A stretch of DNA of 64,000 nucleotides from Enterobacter cloacae (GTDB lineage: Bacteria; Pseudomonadota; Gammaproteobacteria; Enterobacterales; Enterobacteriaceae). The position numbers were made by a program, and so were the translations under genes. Position 1 is the first letter of the stretch. The number at the start of each line of letters is the position of its first letter. Below the pieces are notes generated by a model, which was not told the origin of the DNA, made no database searches, and saw nothing but the letters and a program-made list of their open reading frames with translations. Shown here piece after piece: positions 23,835 through 34,421 of the stretch. The stretch lies in the NCBI GenBank assembly GCA_014169315.1, contig AP022133.1:2914001-2978000 (forward strand), in the 5' to 3' direction.

Positions 23835-25205
23835 TTACTGATTCAACAGCGCCAGAATGTCCTGCGTTCGCGCTTCCATCAGTGGGACATCCGCCCGTGA
23901 TTCCACATTCAGGCGCACCACCGGCTCGGTGTTTGAAGAACGCAGATTGAAGCGCCACTGCGGGAACGACATGCTGATGCCGTCGGTACGGTCAATTTCC
24001 AGCGCGTGAATGGCAAAGTGCTGCTCCACGCGGGCAATAGCGTCGGCAGGTTGCGCCAGTTTGCTGTTGATCTCCCCGCTTGCCGGGAACGCCGCCATAC
24101 GGTCGCGCACCAGTTCGCCCAGCGTCTGTCCTTTCAGACACAGCAGCTCAGCCACCAGCAGCCACGGGATCATTCCGCTGTCGCAGTAGGCAAAATCACG
24201 GAAGTAGTGGTGGGCGCTCATCTCGCCGCCATAAATGGCATCTTCTTCGCGCATACGCTCTTTAATGAAAGCGTGACCGGTTTTGGACATCACCGGCTGG
24301 CCACCCGCCGCAGCAACCACGTCAACGGTGTTCCAGGATAGACGCGGATCGTGAATGATTTTCGCCCCCGGGTTCTTCTCGAGGAACGCTTCCGCCAGCA
24401 GACCGACAATGTAGTAACCTTCGATAAACTGGCCTTTCTCGTCGAACAGGAAGCAGCGGTCGAAATCACCGTCAAAGGCGATGCCCATATCCGCACCGTG
24501 CTCAATCACCGCGTTACGGGTGTCATCGCGACACTCCGGCAGCAGCGGGTTCGGGATCCCGTTAGGGAAATTACCGTCAGGCGTGTTGTGGACTTTAACG
24601 AAGGTCACCGGCACGTTCAGCGCCTTAAAGCGGGCTTCCAGCGCATCGACAACCGGACCTGCGGCACCGTTGCCAGAGTTGATCACCAGCGTGAGCGGTT
24701 TGAGATTCGCCACATTGATGTAGCCCAGCAGGTGGTCAATGTAGGCTTTTTGCAGGTTGATCTGCTTGTAGCTGCCGCGTTGTGCTTCGTTCACCGGCGG
24801 GAAGTCGTTAGCTTCCGCCAGACGCTGCACGTCGCGCAGGCCGGTGTCACCGCTGATAGGTCGCGCGCCCTTGCGCACCAGCTTCATGCCGTTGTAATCC
24901 ATCGGGTTATGGCTGGCGGTCACTTCGATACCGCCGTCCACGCCAAGGTGGAAGGTGGCAAAATAGATCTCTTCGGTACCGGAAAGGCCGATGTCCAGTA
25001 CATCCACACCCGCATCCTGCAACCCTTTTGCCAGCGCCAGCTTCAGCGACTCACTGGTCAGACGCACATCACCGCCCAGCACGATGGTCTGCGGTTTTAA
25101 ATATTCGCCGTACGCGCGGCCAATGCGCCACGCAATATCTTCATTCAGCTCTTCACCCAGCTTGCCGCGAATATCGTAGGCTTTAAAACAGGTTAATTTT
25201 TCCAT
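23835..25205 (-). CDS. manB: Phosphomannomutase (colanic acid)
   Basis: CpsG/ManB interconverts mannose 6-phosphate and mannose 1-phosphate for GDP-mannose and GDP-fucose. I chose the ATG at 25205 ([16 protein letters not shown]), giving 456 residues as in E. coli, over one seven codons upstream. The phosphoserine is Ser98 in [11 protein letters not shown], the metal loop is DGDFDR at 245-250, and the C-terminal phosphate-binding loop has [10 protein letters not shown]. It is separated from manC by about 110 bases that include a REP-like hairpin. Confidence 0.96.
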   Translation of the reverse strand: MEKLTCFKAYDIRGKLGEELNEDIAWRIGRAYGEYLKPQTIVLGGDVRLTSESLKLALAKGLQDAGVDVLDIGLSGTEEIYFATFHLGVDGGIEVTASHNPMDYNGMKLVRKGARPISGDTGLRDVQRLAEANDFPPVNEAQRGSYKQINLQKAYIDHLLGYINVANLKPLTLVINSGNGAAGPVVDALEARFKALNVPVTFVKVHNTPDGNFPNGIPNPLLPECRDDTRNAVIEHGADMGIAFDGDFDRCFLFDEKGQFIEGYYIVGLLAEAFLEKNPGAKIIHDPRLSWNTVDVVAAAGGQPVMSKTGHAFIKERMREEDAIYGGEMSAHHYFRDFAYCDSGMIPWLLVAELLCLKGQTLGELVRDRMAAFPASGEINSKLAQPADAIARVEQHFAIHALEIDRTDGISMSFPQWRFNLRSSNTEPVVRLNVESRADVPLMEARTQDILALLNQ

Positions 25206-25270
25206 GATGACCCCTTTTTCAGGCAACAGTTGGCCCTGACCACTAAATGGCCAAATTCATTTTTGTCATT

Positions 25271-25303
25271 CGTAGGCCCGGTAAGCGCTGCGCCACCGGG
25301 CAA
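25271..25303. repeat. REP-like palindrome between manB and manC
   Basis: GTAGGCCCGGTAAGCG followed by CCACCGGGC pairs GCCCGGT (25276-25282) with ACCGGGC (25295-25301), in the style of enterobacterial REP sequences. Such elements often protect upstream mRNA or bind gyrase or integration host factor. Confidence 0.8.
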
Positions 25304-25315
25304 GATGCTAAGGTG

Positions 25316-26752
25316 CTATACCCGGCCGTAACGATCCTGGAAGCGAACAATGTCGTCCTCTTCCAGATACGAACCGGAGCGCACTTCAATTAAATCGAGA
25401 GGAATTTTCCCCGGGTTTTCCAGGCAGTGCGTTGCCCCGAGCGGGATGTACACCGATTCGTTTTCACCCAGCAGTTTGATCTCACCGTCGATGGTGACTT
25501 TGGCAGTGCCCGCCACCACAACCCAGTGCTCAGCGCGGTGATGGTGCATCTGTACCGACAGCCCTTCACCCGGCTTCACGGTGATGCGTTTCACCTGGTA
25601 GCGGTCGCCCGCATCGATGGAGTCATATTTCCCCCACGGACGATAGACTTCGCGATGAATATGGTGTTCATGACGGCCATCGGCCTTGATCTTCTCCACC
25701 ACTTTTTTCACGTCCTGCACGGCATTACGGTCGGCAATCAGCACGGCATCTTTGGTCTGAACGACCACCAGATCCTTCACCCCCACCGTCGTCACCAGGC
25801 CTGATTCGGCATAAACGTAGCTGTTTACCGTCTTGTGACTAATCACATCACCGTGATGAACGTTACCCTCCGGGGTATGGGCGCTGATCTCCCACAGTGA
25901 GGACCAGGAGCCGACATCACTCCAGCCCGCATCCATCGGCACCACGACGGCGTCTGCCGTGCGTTCCATCACCGCGTAGTCGATGGACTCTTCCGGGCAG
26001 GCGAGGAAGGCGTCTTCATCCACACGAATAAAGTCGAGATCCGGGTCAACCACGTCCATCGCTTTTTCGCAGGCGCTTAAGATATCCGGACGATACTTCT
26101 GCAGCTCTTCCAGATAGCGCCCGGCGCGGAACAGGAACATGCCGCTGTTCCAGTAGTATTCACCGCTGGCCACATAAGCCTGTGCGGTTTCAAGATTGGG
26201 TTTTTCGACAAACTGCGCCACGTCAAACGCCACGCTATCGCCTTCACCTGGCGTTACCGTGCCACGGCGGATGTAGCCGTAACCCGTTTCCGGCAGATCC
26301 GGCACGATGCCGAAGGTCACCAGCTTGCCGCTGTCGGCGTAAGGAATGGCAGCTCGTACCGCATCACGGAACGCGTCTTCCTGCTGAATGACGTGGTCTG
26401 CCGCCAACACCAGCATCAACGGATCGCAATCCGGGCTGCTGCGTTTTGCTGCCAGTGCCGCCAGGGCGATAGCCGGTGCCGTATTGCGTCCGGCAGGCTC
26501 CAGAATGATATTTTCAGTGAGTTTATTCAGCTGGCGCAGCTGCTCGGCAACGATAAAGCGGTGTTGTTCGTTACAGATCACCACCGGGCTTTCACACTCC
26601 ACGCCGTGCAAACGGTTAACCGTCGTTTGCAGCATGGTGAGATCCCCTTTCAGGCAGAGGAACTGTTTTGGATAGAGCACGCGGGACAGCGGCCACAACC
26701 GGCTACCAGAGCCACCTGCCATCACAACCGGATACAACGTGGTTTGACTCAT
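25316..26752 (-). CDS. manC: Mannose-1-phosphate guanylyltransferase
   Basis: CpsB/ManC makes GDP-mannose from mannose 1-phosphate and GTP. The 478-residue protein starts [21 protein letters not shown] with the pyrophosphorylase signature and has the activating-site-like [12 protein letters not shown]-terminal cupin domain of the mannose-6-phosphate isomerase type follows ([19 protein letters not shown]). It begins three bases after the wcaI stop and precedes manB. Confidence 0.96.
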   Translation of the reverse strand: MSQTTLYPVVMAGGSGSRLWPLSRVLYPKQFLCLKGDLTMLQTTVNRLHGVECESPVVICNEQHRFIVAEQLRQLNKLTENIILEPAGRNTAPAIALAALAAKRSSPDCDPLMLVLAADHVIQQEDAFRDAVRAAIPYADSGKLVTFGIVPDLPETGYGYIRRGTVTPGEGDSVAFDVAQFVEKPNLETAQAYVASGEYYWNSGMFLFRAGRYLEELQKYRPDILSACEKAMDVVDPDLDFIRVDEDAFLACPEESIDYAVMERTADAVVVPMDAGWSDVGSWSSLWEISAHTPEGNVHHGDVISHKTVNSYVYAESGLVTTVGVKDLVVVQTKDAVLIADRNAVQDVKKVVEKIKADGRHEHHIHREVYRPWGKYDSIDAGDRYQVKRITVKPGEGLSVQMHHHRAEHWVVVAGTAKVTIDGEIKLLGENESVYIPLGATHCLENPGKIPLDLIEVRSGSYLEEDDIVRFQDRYGRV

Positions 26753-26755
26753 GAT

Positions 26756-27979
26756 TTATCCCCGTATATCTGCAATAAATTGGCTCAGCACGTTCTCTTT
26801 CTCGAGCGTACGCTCGGCATATTCACGTGCCACCGTGTTCACTTTTGGCATGGCAAGTGCCTGCTCAATTCCACTCACCAGCGCAGAGACTGATTCCGGC
26901 TCCACGCAAACGGCGATCCCCGGATAGCTGCTGCATAACTGGCCTAATTCGGTTGCGGCTTCTGCCGTAATCACCGCATTACCGCCCACCGCCAGAATGT
27001 TGGTCAGCTTGGACGGCAGCACCGCATCTGCCGCACCGCGCTTTTGCACCACCAGATGGCAGTCGCCCATCTTCAGCAACGCAGGCAGTGCCTCGTACGA
27101 CTGAAGGGGGAAGAATTTCACATTTGTCAGGCCACGCTCGCTTGCCATCTTCTCCAGCCGCGCTTTCCCACCACCCTGCCCGACAATCACAAACATCCAC
27201 GAACGTTTACTAAGCTGTTGCGCGGCCTCGATAACGCTCTCCAGCCCCTGCTTTTCGCCGATGTTGCCGGAGTAAAGAATGATTTTTTGTTCTTCAGGCA
27301 AACCAAGCTGGGCACGTAACGCCTGCGCGTCACTTTCTGTCACGTCACGAAAACGCGCCACTTCAGACCAGTTCGGGAAAAAGATCACTTTCTCCGCCGC
27401 CACGCCCTTCTCCTGGGCTTTATTCATCATTGAGCGCGAGATGGTCGAAACGTAATCGACGTTATGCAGACTGCTACGCTCAAAAGCGCTGGCAAGCTTC
27501 GCAACGACGCCGCTCTTGCCTTTACCTGCCATCCCCAGGCCAAGCATGGCGTCCACTTCATAGTCCTGAATATGCAGCAGGGTGCGCGCGCCGGAGAGTT
27601 TGCCCAGCAGGCGCATGCCTGGCGTGCAAAACAGCGTCGGCACCACGCCGATAATGCGATCCGGCTTCCAGCGACGTTGCGCCATCAGCGGGAAGAAACT
27701 GCTCAGGGCAAAGCTGCCCAGATGAAGTAAACGTTTTAGCGTCGAGGGCTGCTTCGGCACGTACAGCGGGCAGCGCCACACCGTCGCGGCCCCCTCTTCG
27801 CGGCGATAACGCCAGCTGGAGTAGCGCTCGCCCACCTTCCACTCCGGGTAGTACGGCGGCGCGGTAATGACCCGCACGTCATGTCCCTGGCTCGCCATCC
27901 ACTCGACCATCTCGCCGGTGTATTTCCCGATGCCGGTTAGCTCCGGCGAGTAGTTAATTCCATATACGAGGATCTTCAT
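26756..27979 (-). CDS. wcaI: WcaI, colanic acid fucosyltransferase
   Basis: A GT4-type glycosyltransferase of 407 residues, assigned to fucose transfer in colanic acid. The N-terminal acceptor domain begins MKILVYGINYSPELTGIGKY. The donor domain shows KIILYSGNIGEKQGLE and LPSKLTNILAVGGNAVITAE. I chose the ATG at 27979 because it gives the E. coli length; an in-frame ATG three codons earlier exists. Its ribosome-binding site (GAAGGA) lies inside an ERIC repeat that also forms the end of gmm. Confidence 0.94.
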   Translation of the reverse strand: MKILVYGINYSPELTGIGKYTGEMVEWMASQGHDVRVITAPPYYPEWKVGERYSSWRYRREEGAATVWRCPLYVPKQPSTLKRLLHLGSFALSSFFPLMAQRRWKPDRIIGVVPTLFCTPGMRLLGKLSGARTLLHIQDYEVDAMLGLGMAGKGKSGVVAKLASAFERSSLHNVDYVSTISRSMMNKAQEKGVAAEKVIFFPNWSEVARFRDVTESDAQALRAQLGLPEEQKIILYSGNIGEKQGLESVIEAAQQLSKRSWMFVIVGQGGGKARLEKMASERGLTNVKFFPLQSYEALPALLKMGDCHLVVQKRGAADAVLPSKLTNILAVGGNAVITAEAATELGQLCSSYPGIAVCVEPESVSALVSGIEQALAMPKVNTVAREYAERTLEKENVLSQFIADIRG

Positions 27980-28101
27980 ACACTTCATCCTTCAACCTGA
28001 CTCTGCGTTGGCTGCGTCTGCTCACCCCAGTCACTTGCTTCAGGATCCCCAGTCTTGCCGCCTTGATCCAGGCAGAATGATTTCGTGTAACATCCCGGCA
28101 C
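27977..28101 (-). repeat. ERIC (IRU) element spanning the gmm-wcaI junction
   Basis: The minus strand contains AAGCAAGTGACTGGGGTGAG, matching the conserved ERIC core; then CAGCCAACGCA, and on the other side GGCGGCAAG and ACTGGGGATCC, the other conserved ERIC stretches. The ends (TGTTACACGAAATCATTC and GGTTGAAGGATGAAGTGTAT) also resemble ERIC termini. The total is about 125 bases, the full ERIC length. Boundaries are accurate to a few bases. It is translated as the last 35 or so codons of gmm and ends at the wcaI start. Confidence 0.87.
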
Positions 28102-28566
28102 CTCAGCCTGACGTTCCGTGAGGAAATACGCCCGACTGTTGTCATGCACGTTACCACTGGCAAGCAGCGCCTCTGGCGTCAGCCAGCGGTAGTCGTCATG
28201 CTGGGAATCAGGCAGACACAGGTCTGCCTCACTCACCCTCAGGCGGAACCCCAGCACGATGTAGTGCGTGGAGAATCCGGTGCCTGAAAAGTTATCGTCA
28301 TAGAAGTGCTGCCAGACCCCGTAAAACTGGCCCGCTGCCATCGGCAGTTGCAGGCCCAGCTCCGCCAGAGTAAGACGCTCAAAGGCAGTTGCCAGCGTCT
28401 CATCCTTCTGCACGCGCCCGCCGGGCACGAACCAGAAGCCCTGTGCAGGACGATTGGTTCGTTTCCCCAGCAAGAACTCGCCGCGTTCGTTCCCGACGAT
28501 CAAATCGATTGAGATGAGCGGCGTAGAACGCACTACCGTGGCAAAATCTTCCTGACTTAAAAACAT
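27985..28566 (-). CDS. gmm: GDP-mannose mannosyl hydrolase (Nudix), C-terminally extended
   Basis: Gmm (WcaH/NudD) hydrolyses GDP-mannose or GDP-glucose to GDP and the sugar. I chose the ATG at 28566 ([20 protein letters not shown]), which gives 193 codons; an upstream extension runs into fcl. Residues 1-158 align with the whole E. coli protein of about 160, including [20 protein letters not shown] and the HFYDDNF segment. The remaining 35 residues (from [13 protein letters not shown] to the TGA at 27985) are translated from an ERIC repeat and are not part of the family fold. Confidence 0.92.
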   Translation of the reverse strand: MFLSQEDFATVVRSTPLISIDLIVGNERGEFLLGKRTNRPAQGFWFVPGGRVQKDETLATAFERLTLAELGLQLPMAAGQFYGVWQHFYDDNFSGTGFSTHYIVLGFRLRVSEADLCLPDSQHDDYRWLTPEALLASGNVHDNSRAYFLTERQAEVPGCYTKSFCLDQGGKTGDPEASDWGEQTQPTQSQVEG

Positions 28567-28568
28567 CG

Positions 28569-29534
28569 TTACCCCCGGAAGCGGTGCTGGTTTTCCAGGA
28601 ACCACTGGTAAGTGCTGGCCAGCCCCTGCTCCAGTGACACCTCGTGATACCAGCCCAACTGATGCAGACGGGTCACGTCCAGCAGTTTACGCGGCGTGCC
28701 GTCCGGTTTGGTGGCATCAAACACCACGCGGCCCTTGTAGCCCACCACTTTGGCGATGGTCTGCGCCAGCTCGCGAATGGTGCAGTCCACGCCCGTGCCC
28801 ACGTTGATGTGCGACAGCATCGGCTCGGTGTTCTCCTGCCACACCTCGCGATCCAGCTCCATCACGTGAATGCTGGCAGCCGCCATATCATCTACGTGCA
28901 GAAACTCACGCATCGGCGTACCGCTTCCCCACACCACCACGTCCGGTGTGTTCTCGGCGGTTGCCTCGTGGAAGCGACGCAACAGCGCCGGGATCACGTG
29001 CGAATTGCTCGGGTGGAAGTTGTCATGCGGCCCGTACAGGTTGGTCGGCATCACCGAGCGATAGTCGCGACCATACTGACGGTTGTAGGATTCACACAGC
29101 TTGATCCCGGCAATTTTGGCAATCGCGTATGGCTCGTTGGTCGCTTCAAGCGTGCCCTGCAACAGCTCACTTTCCGCAATCGGCTGTGTTGCCATTTTCG
29201 GGTAGATACAGGATGACCCGAGGAACAACAACTTGTTCACGTTATGCAGATGCGCTGCGTGAATGATGTTGCTCTCGATCATCATGTTCTCGTAGATGAA
29301 ATCCGCCGGGTACGTGTTGTTGGCAACAATGCCACCCACTTTTGCCGCCGCCAGATACACCTGGTCAATGCGTTCATTCGCAAAGAACGCCTGCACAGCC
29401 TTGCTGTCGAGCAGGTTCAGCTCGTCGCGGGTGCGGACAATCACCTCTACGTCACCGCGCTGCTTCAGCTGGCGTTCAATCGCGGAACCCACCATTCCGC
29501 GATGGCCGGCGACAAAAATACGTTGTTTCGTCAT
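28569..29534 (-). CDS. fcl: GDP-L-fucose synthase
   Basis: WcaG/Fcl, the NADPH-dependent 3,5-epimerase/4-reductase that converts GDP-4-keto-6-deoxymannose to GDP-L-fucose. In the 321-residue SDR protein, GHRGMVG (10-16) binds the cofactor, Ser107 and Cys109 are in GSSCIYP, and Tyr136-x3-Lys140 is the catalytic pair, all at the E. coli positions. It follows gmd with a two-base gap and is immediately followed by gmm. Confidence 0.97.
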   Translation of the reverse strand: MTKQRIFVAGHRGMVGSAIERQLKQRGDVEVIVRTRDELNLLDSKAVQAFFANERIDQVYLAAAKVGGIVANNTYPADFIYENMMIESNIIHAAHLHNVNKLLFLGSSCIYPKMATQPIAESELLQGTLEATNEPYAIAKIAGIKLCESYNRQYGRDYRSVMPTNLYGPHDNFHPSNSHVIPALLRRFHEATAENTPDVVVWGSGTPMREFLHVDDMAAASIHVMELDREVWQENTEPMLSHINVGTGVDCTIRELAQTIAKVVGYKGRVVFDATKPDGTPRKLLDVTRLHQLGWYHEVSLEQGLASTYQWFLENQHRFRG

Positions 29535-29536
29535 TC

Positions 29537-30658
29537 TTAAGACTCCAGCGCGATGGCAACCTCGTAGCCATGAGACTTAAGCAGGGAGTGTTTTTTCGCT
29601 GCTTCAAGATCTTTGGCCACCATCTCGGAAACCATCTCCTGCAGAGTGGTTTCGGGTTTCCAGCCCAGGGTTTCGTGCGCTTTGGTTGGATCGCCCAGCA
29701 GGGTTTCCACTTCCGCAGGGCGGAAGTAACGCGGGTCAACCTGCACAATCACGTCGCCCGGCTTCACGCCCGGTGCGTCGTGGCCGGTTACCGAAACCAC
29801 AATGCCCTTCTCTTCCACGCCGGTGCCTTCGAAGCGCAGTTTGATGCCCAGCTGTGCTGCGGCCATCTCAACGAACTGACGCACGGAGTACTGCACGCCG
29901 GTGGCAATCACGAAGTCTTCTGGTTTATCCTGCTGCAGCATCATCCACTGCATTTTTACGTAGTCTTTGGCATGGCCCCAGTCACGCAGGGAGTCCATGT
30001 TGCCGAGGTGCAGGCAAGATTCCAGACCCTGAGCAATGTTGGCGATAGCTCGGGTGATTTTGCGGGTGACGAAGGTTTCGCCGCGACGCGGGGATTCGTG
30101 GTTGAACAGAATGCCGTTACAGGCGTACATGCCATAAGATTCACGGTAGTTCACGGTGATCCAGTAGGCGTATAGTTTGGCTACCGCATACGGAGAGCGC
30201 GGGTAGAACGGCGTGGTCTCTTTCTGTGGGATTTCCTGCACCAGGCCGTACAGCTCAGAGGTGGACGCCTGGTAGAAACGGGTTTTCTTCTCAAGACCGA
30301 GGAAGCGAATGGCTTCCAGCAGGCGCAGGGTACCCATTGCATCAACATCAGCGGTGTATTCCGGGGATTCGAAGGAGACCGCAACGTGGCTCATCGCGCC
30401 CAGGTTGTACACTTCATCCGGCTGCACTTCCTGCAGGATGCGGGTCAGGTTGGAGGAATCGGTCAGATCGCCGTAATGCAGATGGAATTTCGGGTTCGCG
30501 GAATGAGGGTCCTGGTAGATATGGTCAACACGCTCGGTGTTGAACGAAGAAGCACGACGCTTGATACCGTGTACTTCATACCCTTTTTCCAGCAGTAATT
30601 CTGCCAGGTAAGAACCATCCTGTCCGGTAACGCCGGTGATGAGAGCGACTTTAGACAT
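29537..30658 (-). CDS. gmd: GDP-mannose 4,6-dehydratase
   Basis: This enzyme converts GDP-D-mannose to GDP-4-keto-6-deoxy-D-mannose, the first step to GDP-L-fucose. I chose the ATG at 30658 ([18 protein letters not shown]), giving 373 residues as in E. coli, over one five codons upstream. It has the NADP-binding GVTGQDG at 9-15, the catalytic residues in ASTSELYG (131-138), and Tyr157-x3-Lys161. It sits between wcaF and fcl. Confidence 0.97.
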   Translation of the reverse strand: MSKVALITGVTGQDGSYLAELLLEKGYEVHGIKRRASSFNTERVDHIYQDPHSANPKFHLHYGDLTDSSNLTRILQEVQPDEVYNLGAMSHVAVSFESPEYTADVDAMGTLRLLEAIRFLGLEKKTRFYQASTSELYGLVQEIPQKETTPFYPRSPYAVAKLYAYWITVNYRESYGMYACNGILFNHESPRRGETFVTRKITRAIANIAQGLESCLHLGNMDSLRDWGHAKDYVKMQWMMLQQDKPEDFVIATGVQYSVRQFVEMAAAQLGIKLRFEGTGVEEKGIVVSVTGHDAPGVKPGDVIVQVDPRYFRPAEVETLLGDPTKAHETLGWKPETTLQEMVSEMVAKDLEAAKKHSLLKSHGYEVAIALES

Positions 30659-30684
30659 GTTTATTTTCTCCAACTTATAAGAAA

Positions 30685-31233
30685 TTATTCAGTTTCAACG
30701 CGTTCGCGTATCACCACTGCGGGGTTGCCACGGCAAACTTTATTTGCCGGTAGCGATTTAAAAACGCTGCTGCGAGCACCAATAACCGTGCCGTCGCCAA
30801 CAGAGACACCTGGTGCAACAAAGACATCTGTTGCCAGCCAGCATTTTTCACCGATCACAATAGGTGTGGCGGTAATATCAAAATGCGGGCTCATGAAATC
30901 GTGACTGCCGGTGCACAAATAACATTTCTGTGACACCACCGAATTCGCGCCAATCGTAATATCACCCAGGGTATAGAGCACGGCGTCGTCCCCGACCCAG
31001 GCATAATCCCCAAGCGTTAACTTCCAGGGATACGTAATTTTGACCGATGGACGAATGACTACGTTTTTTCCGATTTTTGCGCCAAATAAACGCAGTAAAA
31101 AAGCGCGCCAGCGATACAGTATTTGCGGCGACCAGGCAAATAAAGTTGCCTGTACCGCCCACCATAACTGCACTTTAATACCGCTCCTGCCGCGAAAATC
31201 TTTCGGCACGGAGAATCCTTTTAAATCCTGCAT
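30685..31233 (-). CDS. wcaF: WcaF, colanic acid O-acetyltransferase
   Basis: A left-handed beta-helix acyltransferase of 182 residues using acetyl-CoA, one of two (with WcaB) thought to acetylate colanic acid sugars. Hexapeptide-type repeats run through the C-terminal half ([51 protein letters not shown]), and the catalytic His lies in CTGSHDF. Confidence 0.93.
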   Translation of the reverse strand: MQDLKGFSVPKDFRGRSGIKVQLWWAVQATLFAWSPQILYRWRAFLLRLFGAKIGKNVVIRPSVKITYPWKLTLGDYAWVGDDAVLYTLGDITIGANSVVSQKCYLCTGSHDFMSPHFDITATPIVIGEKCWLATDVFVAPGVSVGDGTVIGARSSVFKSLPANKVCRGNPAVVIRERVETE

Positions 31234-31249
31234 TACGTTTCCTTATATT

Positions 31250-31996
31250 TCAGACTTTGTTATATAAGGCTTTCGCTTTACCCGTCGTTTTCAGACGCAG
31301 AAAATAAGACAATTCCGCCCAAAAGCCCGGCACGCGTAATATCTTACGCTGGACGTTTTTGGCATCCTGGCATAATTCAAGATTATTCGAGGTTGACACC
31401 CCACCCATTGAAAATTCAGACACCAGACCGTTAATTCGACAGAATGGATAACCTGACTTATACAAACTGGCGGCCAGTGCATAATCTGATGACACTTTAT
31501 ACTGCAGATCGTAAGGTTGTTTTTTCAGCCCCTTTACCGGGAAGAAAATGGCCTGATGGCTGGCGGGCAAGCTGTGATAGATATACCAGCCCGGTTTGGC
31601 GCTACGCAGTACTTTATTACCGTCGCCAAAATCGAGCAGCGCATCACCAATGTACATCGCCTCTTCTTTCTGGCGAGCCAGCTGGCGGGCAAACAGCGCC
31701 ACGTCATCATGGAACACATCACCGGAATTGAGGAAGATAGCATACCGCCCTTGCGCCATCGCGATGCCTTTATTCATGGCGTCGTAGATACCTTTATCTT
31801 TCTCGCTGATGTAACGTAAGTTGAACTCACCGTTGAGTTTTTCCAGAAACTCCGCCGTGCCATCGTTCGAACCGCCATCGACCACGATCCACTCAAAGGT
31901 GAGGCTCGGATCGCGCGCCAGATTGCGCAGCGAGCGCCAGGTTTTTACCACCCCTTCGTAGTTGCGAAAGGCGACAGTAACAACGCTAAGAAACAT
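31250..31996 (-). CDS. wcaE: WcaE, colanic acid glycosyltransferase
   Basis: A family 2 (GT-A) glycosyltransferase of 248 residues, assigned in E. coli to the colanic acid cluster as a likely fucosyltransferase. It shows the N-terminal [12 protein letters not shown], the [10 protein letters not shown] motif and the FLNSGDVF donor/metal region in place of a strict DxD. It lies between wcaD and wcaF, with short gaps on both sides. Confidence 0.93.
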   Translation of the reverse strand: MFLSVVTVAFRNYEGVVKTWRSLRNLARDPSLTFEWIVVDGGSNDGTAEFLEKLNGEFNLRYISEKDKGIYDAMNKGIAMAQGRYAIFLNSGDVFHDDVALFARQLARQKEEAMYIGDALLDFGDGNKVLRSAKPGWYIYHSLPASHQAIFFPVKGLKKQPYDLQYKVSSDYALAASLYKSGYPFCRINGLVSEFSMGGVSTSNNLELCQDAKNVQRKILRVPGFWAELSYFLRLKTTGKAKALYNKV

Positions 31997-32008
31997 AAAA
32001 TCACCTCG

Positions 32009-33229
32009 TCATGAATTCGTAATATTTAGCGCCTTGCGCAAAATAAACGGACAGACAATTAAGAATGCATATTCCGGGCTAAATATTGACCCTGTAAAAA
32101 ACAGCGACACGGGCGTAAAAAGATAAAGCTGCACGCGAAAGTTTTGGTTATCACCAAACGCGTTAATCATCATTTTGAAAACGTTAAACAGATACCACAA
32201 TGTCAACAACAGGGCGAACCACGAAAAATAAATAATTAACAGATACAGGCCATTGTCTATGGTTTTACCGACGTCCGCACCGTTAAAGATTCCGAATGAT
32301 GCAACATATTCATAAAGTGAGCCGAATCTTACTACACCATCAATGTGGGTTAAGGAATAACCCACCATCACCAGCGGTCCGATGATGCGATAATAGGATG
32401 ATGAACCTTCTGTTCCCAAATCTCCCAGACGTTCAGAGATGTATGGGAAGGCAAATATCACACCCACCATAAACACCGTCAGGGAAATAATCGCCAGCGG
32501 CAATTTTTTCTTAATCGCCTCTTTGTTCAGATACTGGAACGCCCACTCCAGCAGGTAAAACAAGATAAATGTCATTACCCCGGAAAACGATCCTGACAGA
32601 ACAATCCCTGCAAGAATCATAGCATCGGTCTTAGGGGTTTTGATACCAAACTGTTTGATGCTGAGCCAAATTGAGATTAATGCCAGAGCAAAAAACGCCG
32701 GTTCAAAATAGAGTGCGGTGGTACGCTTTCCGCCAAACTTAATGAAGTTCAGAACGTAACTGTTACTGTAAATGAGATATTTCGAAATAATCTCCATCAG
32801 GCTACTGCCACCGGTCAAAATAATTTGCGCCATCTCCAGTGCAGCAAGCATAACAATTAACGCAACGGCAATATAAAAGAACCTGAGGATTTTCCGATAA
32901 TTGTGCGGTGATATCGTTTTAAAGCGAATACTCCAGACCATGCCAATAATAATGACGATATAAACAAACAGCATGGTGGAGGTGACGTATTTACTGGCAT
33001 CCAGCGACTGACCAAAGAGGTAGTTAAAGGCCGTCAGCCCTGACCCGATACCCAGCGCAATCATCAACTTCTTCAGGTTGATTTTCTCGACGTACAGCAA
33101 AAGCAGAACGGGCAAGAAGGTCACGATGGTAATCGGGAAGCTTTCACCCAACTGAGCAATCTTGACGTTGACCAGCAGGTAAATCAGCGGCAGCAGCAGA
33201 TAACTACAGATTCTGATAGAACGAGACAT
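32009..33229 (-). CDS. wcaD: WcaD, colanic acid polymerase
   Basis: The Wzy-type polymerase of the colanic acid pathway: a 406-residue inner-membrane protein with about 10 or more hydrophobic segments and a large periplasmic loop. I chose the ATG at 33229 (MSRSIRICSYLLLPLIYLL), matching E. coli WcaD, over an upstream extension that lies inside wcaC in another frame. It overlaps the end of wcaC by 26 bases. Moderately AT-rich, as polymerase genes often are. Confidence 0.94.
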   Translation of the reverse strand: MSRSIRICSYLLLPLIYLLVNVKIAQLGESFPITIVTFLPVLLLLYVEKINLKKLMIALGIGSGLTAFNYLFGQSLDASKYVTSTMLFVYIVIIIGMVWSIRFKTISPHNYRKILRFFYIAVALIVMLAALEMAQIILTGGSSLMEIISKYLIYSNSYVLNFIKFGGKRTTALYFEPAFFALALISIWLSIKQFGIKTPKTDAMILAGIVLSGSFSGVMTFILFYLLEWAFQYLNKEAIKKKLPLAIISLTVFMVGVIFAFPYISERLGDLGTEGSSSYYRIIGPLVMVGYSLTHIDGVVRFGSLYEYVASFGIFNGADVGKTIDNGLYLLIIYFSWFALLLTLWYLFNVFKMMINAFGDNQNFRVQLYLFTPVSLFFTGSIFSPEYAFLIVCPFILRKALNITNS

Positions 33230-34421
33230 ACTCCTCCAGCATCTGTTGTCCACTGTAGGCCTTGCGACTGCGGTTGCGGAACGATTCCAGGCTCGTGCCA
33301 AACACGGCTTGCGCAATATCGGCCTTCGTCATCTGCACCAGCGGCAATACCTCCTGCTCCGCGAAGGTTTTCCCGCCCGATTTTTCCAGCACTTCACGCG
33401 CCGCATCGCTGTGGGTGGCAATCACCGGCACACCAATCGAGAGCGCTTCGCACAGGATCAGCGGGTAGTTATCCACGCGTGAGCTAAACACCAGCGCGTC
33501 CATGCCGTTCAGGGCGCTCATCAGTTTGCGCTTGTCAGTTTCAAACCCGTGGTTCACCACGTTTGCCCCAATGAACGGGGAAAACTTACCGAAGGTATGC
33601 AGTTCAATGTTGTCGCCCAGCGCCATGATGTCTTGCACCAGTTGCTGATTGGTTTTACCGTCGTAGCGCAAATCATGCGCGACAATAGCAATTTTCGGTT
33701 TGCCCGTGGTTTCCGCCACCGGCGTCAGCTCCGCCAGAATATCTTCCGTCGCCACATCGATACCGTTGTTAATGATTTTACAGCGCCCTGCGCCGTACAG
33801 ACTGTTGAATGCGTCCGCCACGTGCTGGCTTGGGGAGATAAACGTGCAGCCAAGCGAGATCATGTCGCGAAACAGCTGACGTTTTCCCTCTACCAGCTGA
33901 TATGCGCGATCAATGCTGACGGGTGGATAGTTGGTCAGCGTCGGGCATTTCTGACAGTTCGTTTTCCACCCTTCACAGCCGTCGGTAAACGCGCAGCGTC
34001 CGGTCACACTCCAGTGATCGTGCAGCGTCCAGACAAACCGGGTGTCCGGTTTATGCGCCTGCACGTTCTCGCAAAATGCCACCACCTCTTCCAGCTTCAG
34101 CCAGTAGCTGTGCAGCACGTGAAAATGCAGCACTACCGGGCCGGTGGTTCGCGTTACGGTGCGATAAAGGTTATTCAGGTTACCGAACAGATCGCGGTTA
34201 AACAGACGAAACAGTGCAATGTTGGCAATAGATGTCAGGCGCGGCGTCTGCTTCAGCACCTGCGGATAGTTATCGTGGCTGACGCTTTTCTTGCCGCTCT
34301 TGCCGTAGCCGTAGACAAAGCGCGACTGTAATCCTTTTTGCAGCGCACGCTGATGCAGATCCAGCGCTACACCGGCCGCCCCGCCTTCCGCGAGGCGCAC
34401 GTTAAATTGCAGAATGTTCAT
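33204..34421 (-). CDS. wcaC: WcaC, colanic acid glycosyltransferase
   Basis: A GT4-family glycosyltransferase of 405 residues, probably a galactosyltransferase of the colanic acid repeat. It begins MNILQFNVRLAEGGAAGVAL and contains a Cys-rich segment (RCAFTDGCEGWKTNCQKCPT), which may bind metal. The C-terminal donor-site motif is DNYPLILCEALSIGVPVIAT. Its ATG overlaps the end of wcaB by four bases. Confidence 0.92.
   Translation of the reverse strand: MNILQFNVRLAEGGAAGVALDLHQRALQKGLQSRFVYGYGKSGKKSVSHDNYPQVLKQTPRLTSIANIALFRLFNRDLFGNLNNLYRTVTRTTGPVVLHFHVLHSYWLKLEEVVAFCENVQAHKPDTRFVWTLHDHWSVTGRCAFTDGCEGWKTNCQKCPTLTNYPPVSIDRAYQLVEGKRQLFRDMISLGCTFISPSQHVADAFNSLYGAGRCKIINNGIDVATEDILAELTPVAETTGKPKIAIVAHDLRYDGKTNQQLVQDIMALGDNIELHTFGKFSPFIGANVVNHGFETDKRKLMSALNGMDALVFSSRVDNYPLILCEALSIGVPVIATHSDAAREVLEKSGGKTFAEQEVLPLVQMTKADIAQAVFGTSLESFRNRSRKAYSGQQMLEEYVSFYQNL

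Noticed and set aside
24351..25100. Plus-strand open frame of 249 codons opposite manB
   Set aside because: Shadow of manB, which is intact with all catalytic residues.
33549..34331. Plus-strand open frame of 260 codons opposite wcaC
   Set aside because: Shadow frame; wcaC has clear GT4 motifs on the other strand.
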